Of a stretch of DNA of 30,314 bases, positions 23,997 to 30,314 are shown in pieces; within the stretch, counting starts at the first letter, position 1; every line of letters begins with the position of its first letter. The translations under genes and the position numbers were made by a program. The stretch lies in NCBI RefSeq assembly GCF_030382115.1, contig NZ_JAUDRJ010000003.1, positions 6,453,007 to 6,483,320 of the forward strand, read 5' to 3'. The notes below the pieces were generated by a model. It did no database searches. It had not been told where the DNA came from and worked only from the letters and a program-made list of their open reading frames with translations. This DNA comes from Nostoc sp. GT001 (GTDB taxonomy: Bacteria > Cyanobacteriota > Cyanobacteriia > Cyanobacteriales > Nostocaceae).

Positions 23997-25046
23997 CTAA
24001 ACAGCACCACTGTTTCTATTAAACAGAATAGCTATAGTTTTGAAAATTAGCTTTAAATCGTACACTAAACTCCAATTTTTTTGATACTGCAAATCCAGAC
24101 GAATTACATCTTCAAAACTACGGACTGTAGAACGCCCATTTACTTGCCATTCGCCAGTCATACCGGGTTTGACATCTAAACGTTGCCACTCAGGTACTTC
24201 ATAGCGTTCAACTTCATCGGGTGTAGGTGGTCGAGTGCCTACTAAACTCATCTCTCCTTTGAGGACGTTCCAAAATTGGGGTAATTCATCAAGACTAGTT
24301 CGCCGTAAAAAGCGCCCTACCTTAGTAATTCTAGGGTCATTTTCATTCTTGAAAAAAGCACCTTGCACTTGGTTTTTGACTTGGGATTTCTTCGCTTCTG
24401 CATCCACACACATAGAGCGAAATTTCCAAATCTTAAAGCGTTTCCCCATCCAACCACAACGAATTTGACTAAAGAAAATGGGGCCGGGATCGTTAATTTG
24501 AATAGCGATCGCAATCGGAATAAATAAAATTCCTGTAATTAATAAACCAATCACTGACCCAACAATATCTAAGAACCGTTTCATCCAAGATGCCATAGAT
24601 GGGTGAGTAGTAGGTAACTGCTCTACTTTACGAGAAGTTGTCTTTCGATTATCTACTACGTCATCTTGTTCTATTAACGACCCATCCCCCACAAGTTCTA
24701 GAGGAAAAACCTGATCCAACCCTGTGAGTTTTAGAACTGCCATGACTTGAGGTGTTACATTCCGCAGTGTTAATGTAATATCCTTAGCCTGAGCATATTT
24801 AAAATTACTTACCAGGGCACCTAAACCACTACTATCGATAAAAGTAGTTTGGTGAAAGTCAATGATGATTTGCTTGGGATGTGAATTGGGCCCAATTAAG
24901 CCTTGGCAGGTTTGCTTAAAGCCTAAAGCCTCCAGCACGCTCAACCGCGTCGGCACCTGCACTATAGCAATGTCGTTTAGGGAATTAACTGGAAAATCGA
25001 CCTCTGTCGGTTGGCTAGTCATGAAGCTCTGCACTTTCGTTGCCAT
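23997..25046 (-). CDS. STAS domain fused to sugar transferase
   Basis: A 349-residue fusion. Residues about 20-120 form a STAS domain of the anti-sigma-antagonist type, with IIIDFHQTTFIDSSGLGALVSNF: S72/S73 in DSSG is the site phosphorylated in partner-switching proteins. From about M155 it is a bacterial sugar transferase: MKRFLDIVGSVIGLLITGILFIPIAIAIQ with a membrane segment, GPIFFSQIRCG, KIWKFRSM (about 206-212), DELPQFWNVLKGEMSLVGTRPPTP and KPGMTGEWQVNGRS. Such enzymes move a sugar phosphate to undecaprenyl phosphate and begin exopolysaccharide synthesis. The fusion suggests control by a kinase/phosphatase pair, but none is in the window. It is divergent from queE. Confidence 0.92.
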   Translation of the reverse strand: MATKVQSFMTSQPTEVDFPVNSLNDIAIVQVPTRLSVLEALGFKQTCQGLIGPNSHPKQIIIDFHQTTFIDSSGLGALVSNFKYAQAKDITLTLRNVTPQVMAVLKLTGLDQVFPLELVGDGSLIEQDDVVDNRKTTSRKVEQLPTTHPSMASWMKRFLDIVGSVIGLLITGILFIPIAIAIQINDPGPIFFSQIRCGWMGKRFKIWKFRSMCVDAEAKKSQVKNQVQGAFFKNENDPRITKVGRFLRRTSLDELPQFWNVLKGEMSLVGTRPPTPDEVERYEVPEWQRLDVKPGMTGEWQVNGRSTVRSFEDVIRLDLQYQKNWSLVYDLKLIFKTIAILFNRNSGAV

Positions 25047-25245
25047 GTATAATGTAATATGCCAAACATTAGTTTGTCCTACAAAATTACTTAACCTAAT
25101 ATCGGAAATTGGTGGTAATCAGGACTAACTGTTATTTACCGAGGCTGAGATTGGAGATCGCTAGCGACGATTCACAATAGAACAAGAAGCCAAAAAACAT
25201 CCTTGCTGTTGTGCCGACGCAGCGCGATCGCGTTGCTCTCATCAA

Positions 25246-26043
25246 ATGATTTCTAAAAATACGGTTACACCTACCGCACGCCTGATTGAGGTCTTTTCTG
25301 CCATTCAAGGGGAAGGACTGAATGTAGGGACACGTCAGATATTTATTCGTTTTGCTTTGTGTGATTTGCGCTGTCACTTTTGTGATAGCGCCCACACTTG
25401 GAGTGCACCTACAACTTGTCGGATAGAGCGATCGCCTGGATTGCGCGACTTTGAAATCCACTCTAACCCCGTCCCATTACCCATATTAATCGAATGGGTG
25501 GAACAGCAAAATCTGCCTTGTCTACACGATAGCATTAGCTTAACTGGCGGCGAACCACTTCTTCATGCCTCATTTCTAACGCAGTTTCTACCCCAAGTGC
25601 GAGCCATAACTGGTCTACCTATATACTTAGAAACCGGCGGACATCGCCCAGAACAACTAGCAATGATTATCCCATACTTAGACTCTGTAGGTATGGATTT
25701 AAAATTGCCCAGTGTTAGCGGCGAAAGTCATTGGCAAGAACATAGTAAATTTCTCCAGTTATGTTATGACTCATATTTAAATGTTTTTGTCAAGATAATT
25801 GTGTCTCAAAACACAGATCCCGCCGAGTTAGAACGTTCAGCTTCGTTGGTGGCAGAGGTTAGTCCAGATATCTCAGTATTTTTACAACCAGTTACGCCTT
25901 TGGCAGTATCAGAACAATTTTCTCCAGTACCTGTACTTGCGCCTTCCAGCGATCAAGTTTTAACGTGGCAAGCTTTGATGAAGGGGTTTGTCAAGCACGT
26001 ACGAGTGATCCCCCAGACGCATAAAATGCTGAACCAGTTGTAA
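25246..26043 (+). CDS. queE: 7-carboxy-7-deazaguanine synthase
   Basis: QueE is a radical-SAM enzyme that rearranges 6-carboxytetrahydropterin to 7-carboxy-7-deazaguanine on the path to preQ0 and queuosine. The protein is 265 residues. The Fe-S ligands are C39, C43 and C46 in CDLRCHFCD; IQGEGLNVGTRQIFIRFALC precedes them, as in family members, and LTGGEPLLH and LETGGH bind SAM. Start ATG 25246 follows a HIP1-containing spacer (near 25220). It stands alone on the plus strand, ending 252 bp before the convergent DUF3318 gene. Confidence 0.93.
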   Translation: MISKNTVTPTARLIEVFSAIQGEGLNVGTRQIFIRFALCDLRCHFCDSAHTWSAPTTCRIERSPGLRDFEIHSNPVPLPILIEWVEQQNLPCLHDSISLTGGEPLLHASFLTQFLPQVRAITGLPIYLETGGHRPEQLAMIIPYLDSVGMDLKLPSVSGESHWQEHSKFLQLCYDSYLNVFVKIIVSQNTDPAELERSASLVAEVSPDISVFLQPVTPLAVSEQFSPVPVLAPSSDQVLTWQALMKGFVKHVRVIPQTHKMLNQL

Positions 26044-26113
26044 AATTTTAGTTTGATAAAGATGTAGTCAAGAAAAAAGTAAGATTTTATGAAATGGTAA
26101 TTGGGCTGTTGCC

Positions 26114-26159
26114 GCTAATTAGGGAGGCAGCAGCCTCCTCAGTAGGCAGTCTAATTAGC
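26114..26159. terminator. Nested hairpin downstream of queE
   Basis: Inner stem GGAGGC/GCCTCC (26123-26128, 26133-26138) lies inside an outer stem GCTAATTAG/CTAATTAGC (26114-26122, 26151-26159), with a 12-base bulge on one side. It sits between convergent genes and may end both transcripts, or mark a small RNA. Confidence 0.45.
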
Positions 26160-26179
26160 TAAATCAAAAGACCACTAAG

Positions 26180-26200
26180 AGGTTTTATTACATAAAACCT
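26180..26200. terminator. Second hairpin between convergent genes
   Basis: AGGTTTTA pairs with TAAAACCT over a TTACA loop. It lies between queE and the DUF3318 gene, after the nested hairpin. Confidence 0.4.
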
Positions 26201-26295
26201 TCTCTCTCCAACTCAAAGAGAAACTTGAATTTTAGTTCAAGGCGTTGATTTAGTTCAGGGGGTGAGCAATACCCACCCAACCTAATTTCTGGTTG

Positions 26296-26940
26296 CTATA
26301 GTGCGCCCTCATCTGGAGCCTTGGATTTAGCTTTTGCCTTATTGGCACTGCGTTTGAGGGCAGAGAGTCTTGCTTCGTATCTCGATCGTTGGCGCTTACT
26401 AGGAGTATTATCAATCAAGGTTTTCAAGGCGCTACCGAGACTCTTGTAGGCATTGGGGAGGCTATAACCAAAACGAGTTGCTAAAGCGATCGCTTTCTCA
26501 TCAGCATTGAGCAATTCTCTTAGTTGCTTTTCCCCATTATTCTTTTGGTACAGTCGCCAGCCTGACACGCCACAAAGCGACAAAGCTAACACCAGCAGCA
26601 ATCCATCTTGTACCCACAATTCCCCTACAGCACCACCTAAACCGATGGCTAGAGCTGCCATTTCCCAACCATCTTTAGGAATTGTGTCATTTTGAACGCG
26701 AGCAACCTCATGCCAGAACAGCAGATTACGCTGATCCATTGCGAGGGCATCCCATTTCACCAAATCAATTTGAATTTCTACTTGGTCTTTACCAATTTCT
26801 TCGCAGCGAACCAGGGGTGGATTGACCTCAGTTGTGCCTTCAACCGTGACCCAGCTCTGTAATTCTGGCGGTAGTAAGCCTTTCAACCGCCGTAGTTCAC
26901 TCATTTCCGCTTTGGCAGAGGAGGTTGCATAGGATGTCAT
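26296..26940 (-). CDS. DUF3318 family membrane protein
   Basis: A 214-residue protein of the cyanobacterial DUF3318 family, function unknown. The N-terminal part has ELRRLKGLLPPELQSWV, then LFWHEVARVQ at about 75-84, a motif I recall from the family. Two hydrophobic segments follow (about 93-108 and 113-130). The C-terminal part (about 165-214) is basic and Ala/Lys-rich. ATG at 26940 is the start. The gene is convergent with queE, and 77 bp separate its start from the YbjN-like gene upstream on the same strand, so the two may be one transcript. Confidence 0.85.
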   Translation of the reverse strand: MTSYATSSAKAEMSELRRLKGLLPPELQSWVTVEGTTEVNPPLVRCEEIGKDQVEIQIDLVKWDALAMDQRNLLFWHEVARVQNDTIPKDGWEMAALAIGLGGAVGELWVQDGLLLVLALSLCGVSGWRLYQKNNGEKQLRELLNADEKAIALATRFGYSLPNAYKSLGSALKTLIDNTPSKRQRSRYEARLSALKRSANKAKAKSKAPDEGAL

Positions 26941-27017
26941 AATATCCAGCCCCAGAAAATTTCAGTATATAGTGAGGGTATCACTTTGGAGTATAGCTAT
27001 TTAAGTGATGATCCGTC

Positions 27018-27575
27018 TCACTCACTAGGAAAACTTCCTCGCTTTTTTCGCGCTTCCATTGCTTTTTCTAGTAAATCTAACAATCCTGGGGCTTCTTCTT
27101 GGATACTGAGTAATAGTCTTTCCCCAAGTTCTATATTCCCCGGATCGAGGCCTGTTGCCATAACTTCTGTCAATCGAGGTATTGCTATGCCATCGACAAT
27201 CTGAATTAATCCACTCAGACAACGGTGAAATTGTTTTTCTGTGAGAATCGAGTCTTCTAAAGGGAACTCAATAATGGCACGAATTTCACCATCGGATGGG
27301 TCATACTCCCATTGCAACATTTTGGTTTCCCAGGAAATGGCAAGCATTGTTTGGAGGATAGCTGCCTTGTGAGGATGGTCTTGGATTCCTCCTAGGACTT
27401 GAGGGGCAAATACTCGAAAAAATTTTCCTTCTTCATCCAGTTGGACAACTATTAGGAAATCTTCTAGGTTATCAGCCTCCACACCTGTTATGATTCGGTC
27501 TTCTTCATCATCAAAACGGTAGTCCCAACCAAGGTTGTCTAAATAGCTGGCAATCTGTTTGAGGTTAGCTCCCAT
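27018..27575 (-). CDS. YbjN-domain-like protein
   Basis: A 185-residue protein whose first about 130 residues fit the YbjN-like fold: MGANLKQIASYLDNLGWDYRFDDEEDRIIT, then DNLEDFLIVVQLDEEGKFFRVFAPQV and the long helix/strand pair up to EIRAIIEFPLEDSILTEKQFHRCLSGLIQIVDG. It is acidic and soluble. Such domains are often chaperone-like or regulatory, with no shared enzyme activity. The start ATG is at 27575. It precedes the DUF3318 gene on the same strand; no direct functional link is known. Confidence 0.75.
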   Translation of the reverse strand: MGANLKQIASYLDNLGWDYRFDDEEDRIITGVEADNLEDFLIVVQLDEEGKFFRVFAPQVLGGIQDHPHKAAILQTMLAISWETKMLQWEYDPSDGEIRAIIEFPLEDSILTEKQFHRCLSGLIQIVDGIAIPRLTEVMATGLDPGNIELGERLLLSIQEEAPGLLDLLEKAMEARKKRGSFPSE

Positions 27576-28267
27576 AAAAGCCTCATAAGGAACGTGGAGC
27601 AGTTGTTACCAGACCTAGTTTAACCTGCTAGGGGTATTTGTTTGGGTTGGTGTGGATACTTCTAATCCCATAGAAGTATGCAATTAAGGTATTGGGTATA
27701 GGTTATGGGGCATGGGGCATTGAAGATCAGAAAAATAGATCATTATTCGGCGCTATGAATAATATTTTTTGAAACACTCTTGCTCATTATTAAAGAAGCG
27801 ATAATTACTATTTTTAAAATCTTAGCTGGTAAAGCATATAGCACTAAAATGCTTAAAACTTAATATTATTTTATAGTTTGAATGAATCTCTTGGTAGATC
27901 AAGTATGGTGGCAGGATTTGTAATCAAGCTTGAACGCTGAAGCCAAGTTTAAATAATTTTTACATAGCATCTGAGGCTTTTATAACAATACGTAAAAACT
28001 TCAATAGCTGCTTCTAAAAACTAATAAATATAGCATAGAAACTTATACATTTTTATATTACAAGCAACATTTTTTCACGGGATGATTCTAGTGAGCAATA
28101 CATTTTTGATTGTCGAGTATCAATGAAATTTATACGTAAATTAGCATTAATCATAGCGATCGCACCTCTAGTTTTTGTTACAAATTCTCTAAAATATTTG
28201 CGCTAACTTGCGCCTCTCTGCGTTTATATATTTATAGAGAATTGAAACATTATAAAATGAAAAAGAA
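27576..28267. other. Intergenic region of 692 bp
   Basis: A long AT-rich spacer between divergent genes. It holds a GGGGCATGGGGCATTG repeat near 27707-27722, a HIP1 octamer near 28160, and a 27-codon frame (28123-28206, MKFIRKLALIIAIAPLVFV...) that looks like a short signal-like peptide but is probably not a gene. The LysR promoter must be in its right end. Confidence 0.5.
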
Positions 28268-29149
28268 ATGGAATTGCGACACTTGCGCTACTTTATTGCT
28301 GTAGCTGAAGAACTGCACTTCAGTAGAGCCGCCGAGCGACTGCACATCGCTCAACCACCCTTAAGCCAGCAAATTCAGCAATTAGAGGCGCAATTGGGAG
28401 TAGAACTGTTTCACCGCAAGACCAAACGACAGGTGCAACTAACAGAAGCAGGACAAGTTTTTTTGCAAGAGGCTTATCAACTTTTAGCTCAACTCCAAAA
28501 AGCAATTGAGCTAACTCAAAAAACGGGAAGAGGTGAAAAGGGACAATTACGAATTGGGTTTACCAGTTTGGTAACTTACGATTTGCTTCCTGTGATTTTG
28601 CGGCGGTTTAGAGAACAGTTTCCAGAAGTAGAGTTGGTATTGCAAGAATTAACCACAACTCAGCAAGAGCAAGCACTACAGAATCGGCACATCCATGTAG
28701 GTTTTGCCCATCCACCTTTAGAAGACAACACACTCAATCAGGAATGCATTCAGCAAGAAGCTTTAATTGTCGCTATGTTGGAAACTCATTCTTTAGCTGA
28801 ACAAGAAAAGATTTCAGTGCGATCGCTAGTAAACGAAAACTTTATCATGTTCCCTCGCTATTTGGGCCCTGGACTTTACGACCAAATCGTAAGCCTTTGT
28901 CAGCAAGGAAACTTCAGCCCAAAAGTGACTCAAGAAGCGATTCAGATGCAGACGATTATCGGATTGGTTTCAGCCGGAATGGGGATTGCGATCGCACCGT
29001 CTTCATTGCAAAATCTTCAGAGAACTGGTGTAGTTTATCGTACTCTGGAGGAGAAAACACCATTAGTAGAAACGGCTATAGTGTGGCGGGAAGAGGATAT
29101 GACACCTGTATTAAGAGAATTTCTACAAGTTGTCAGCAGTATCTGTTGA
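28268..29149 (+). CDS. LysR-family transcriptional regulator
   Basis: A 293-residue LTTR. The winged helix-turn-helix is at about 1-60 (MELRHLRYFIAVAEELHFSRAAERLHIAQPPLSQQIQQLE), the linker helix follows, and the effector-binding domain starts near residue 92 (GQLRIGFTSLVTYDLLPVILRRF). The first part resembles BenM/CatM-type regulators. The effector and targets are not predictable. No divergent partner gene lies next to it: the upstream spacer is 692 bp. The start ATG 28268 follows AAAAAGAA. It probably regulates itself as most LTTRs do. Confidence 0.93.
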   Translation: MELRHLRYFIAVAEELHFSRAAERLHIAQPPLSQQIQQLEAQLGVELFHRKTKRQVQLTEAGQVFLQEAYQLLAQLQKAIELTQKTGRGEKGQLRIGFTSLVTYDLLPVILRRFREQFPEVELVLQELTTTQQEQALQNRHIHVGFAHPPLEDNTLNQECIQQEALIVAMLETHSLAEQEKISVRSLVNENFIMFPRYLGPGLYDQIVSLCQQGNFSPKVTQEAIQMQTIIGLVSAGMGIAIAPSSLQNLQRTGVVYRTLEEKTPLVETAIVWREEDMTPVLREFLQVVSSIC

Positions 29150-29258
29150 GAGATTTTATCGAAGTTATTGAGGGATGGTGGCGGTCGCTAACTATCCACT
29201 TAGTACAGTAAATTTTGCTTTAACCGCTTGTACGCCAGTATACTTTGGTAGTAAATAC

Positions 29259-30314
29259 TTAAGTAAACCGTCGAAAAAACTCTAGAAAACCTTCGGGTTT
29301 AACTTCTTCTACACTTGCTCCAATACGTTGATAATATCTGTTGTCATACATGACAGGGCTTGTTCCTGCTTTGATACAAAATACCACCACATCTTTACCG
29401 TAATAATTAACTATTTTAATATTTCTACCAATATTATCTTTGACAGCTTGATCAATTGGCTGAGGCTGTATTTTTTGTATCAATAATCTAAAAAAACTAT
29501 CAATATTTCCTGCAAATCTTGTAGCTTCATGACCTATTCCAGTAATGTGAAAGTTTTGGTATTTATTGCTAATAATATTGTATAAATTTTCTATTTTACT
29601 TGCATCATTCTCATTATCAGCGACTCCAATACATACATATCCTATTGCTCCGGGAGAGTGATTTGCCATAGCGGTGAGAGTCTTGATTATCTTACTAAAA
29701 CTTTTTTCATCAAACTCTCCTCTTCCATCTAATCTTGTAAATCCTTGCTTGAAGTCAAAAAGAGTTTGCTCTGTCCGAGATTGTGTAAGTAAAGTTTCAA
29801 ACTCAGTTAACCAACTATCAGTAGCAGGGTCTACCTGTTCCTTTATCTTAAAAGTATCTCGAATAATCCCCTTCACTCCACCTATATTATTGCTTTTATT
29901 TTTCGTACTCCAGTTTCCACCAGTAGTTATATTAATGTGTTGCCCAATATTCTTTAGTTTATCGGACAATTCTTGATAGTTTTTTACTTCCATATTCTCT
30001 TTAAACATTAATTCATAAATACTTAGGAAAATTATTTGAAAGTAGCGAGGTATAATTTGAAGTGGTTGTGAAAATATTAATTCACTAAATTTACATTGAG
30101 ATATTTCTAATAATTTACGAATTTGATCATATACTTTAATAAAGCGCCTTCTAATAATGTCAGGATTAACTTTTTGAAGTGCTGCTTCTATTTCCTTTTG
30201 TCTGGGACTTTCTTTTAAACCATAAAATTCGTCTAGTACTTCCGAACTACTCCTTGGTATTTCTGGCAATGCCATATAAGCAACCAGATCAGCTACTATT
30301 TCCTCACTTTTGAT
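29259..30314 (-). CDS. AlbA_2 (Schlafen-like) domain protein, N-terminus outside window
   Basis: The frame is open from the stop at 29259 to the right edge, with no stop in the first 13 codons beyond the ATG at 30275, so the protein probably begins outside. The visible C-terminal part, about 352 residues, has an AlbA_2/Schlafen-type domain: TLFDFKQGF, then IIKTLTAMANHSPGAIGYVCIGVAD, and near the end YYQRIGASVEEV, a form of the family's YYVRVG motif. The part before it (RRRFIKVYDQIRKLLEISQCKFSELIF) is helical and resembles the C-terminal region of DUF262-type proteins, which are often anti-phage factors; that link is weak and from memory. It converges with the LysR gene. Confidence 0.7.
   Translation of the reverse strand: MKSEEIVADLVAYMALPEIPRSSSEVLDEFYGLKESPRQKEIEAALQKVNPDIIRRRFIKVYDQIRKLLEISQCKFSELIFSQPLQIIPRYFQIIFLSIYELMFKENMEVKNYQELSDKLKNIGQHINITTGGNWSTKNKSNNIGGVKGIIRDTFKIKEQVDPATDSWLTEFETLLTQSRTEQTLFDFKQGFTRLDGRGEFDEKSFSKIIKTLTAMANHSPGAIGYVCIGVADNENDASKIENLYNIISNKYQNFHITGIGHEATRFAGNIDSFFRLLIQKIQPQPIDQAVKDNIGRNIKIVNYYGKDVVVFCIKAGTSPVMYDNRYYQRIGASVEEVKPEGFLEFFRRFT

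Noticed and set aside
25047..25245. A preQ1 riboswitch before queE
   Set aside because: I could not see the short H-type pseudoknot pattern or an A-rich tail characteristic of preQ1 aptamers in the spacer.
28123..28206. 27-codon frame with a signal-like hydrophobic stretch
   Set aside because: Too short to be credited; part of it comes from a HIP1 octamer, and the tail merges into a repeat-like stretch.

Overview
The window looks like chromosomal DNA of a filamentous, heterocyst-type cyanobacterium (Nostoc/Anabaena group). The signs are frequent HIP1 octamers (GCGATCGC), intergenic heptad repeats of the TAACTCC type, other dispersed repeats typical of Nostoc, AT-rich spacers, and cyanobacterial families (CGLD27/Ycf36, DUF3318, DUF29, pentapeptide repeats, cyanobacterial-type GpmI and SecG). 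No prophage, insertion sequence, CRISPR array or rRNA operon was seen. One tRNA gene, an initiator tRNA-Met, is present.

Layout. 1-3900 is accessory: a truncated unknown gene, an XRE regulator behind two direct repeats, a DUF29 gene with a repeat in its 3' end, an unknown gene, a gene split over two frames at a T TTA AAC heptamer, and an Rpn-type (DUF2887) nuclease-like gene. 4034-8742 is mostly housekeeping: an ABC-F ATPase, gpmI, secG and a membrane-anchored or exported zinc protease. 8799-11480 is accessory again: a PIN toxin/antitoxin pair, a second DUF29 gene, a duplicated pentapeptide-repeat protein and a decayed gene fragment. 11484-17746 is all on the minus strand: a GT4 glycosyltransferase that may make galactolipid, an MFS transporter overlapping recO, deoC, and an orphan cytosine-5 DNA methyltransferase. 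18121-19395 is a WcaI-like glycosyltransferase. 20007-22132 holds rsfS, CGLD27, an asparaginase and tRNA-fMet. 22236-30314 holds a GTPase-like membrane protein with a degenerate G3 motif, a STAS/sugar-transferase fusion, queE, DUF3318 and YbjN-like genes, a LysR regulator, and the visible part of a protein with an AlbA_2 domain that runs off the right edge.

How genes work together. gpmI-secG and rsfS-CGLD27-asparaginase are compact co-directional groups. recO and the MFS gene overlap and are probably co-transcribed. The PIN toxin and its antitoxin overlap by 4 bp. Two sugar-related genes (WcaI-like and STAS/sugar transferase) point to exopolysaccharide synthesis. The methyltransferase could be the enzyme that modifies the HIP1 core, but this is not proven here. 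The observations most worth following are the possible -1 frameshift gene (2529-3013), the STAS/sugar-transferase fusion, the orphan methyltransferase with HIP1 inside its own start region, repeats inserted in frame into recO and a DUF29 gene, and the AlbA_2 protein at the right edge.
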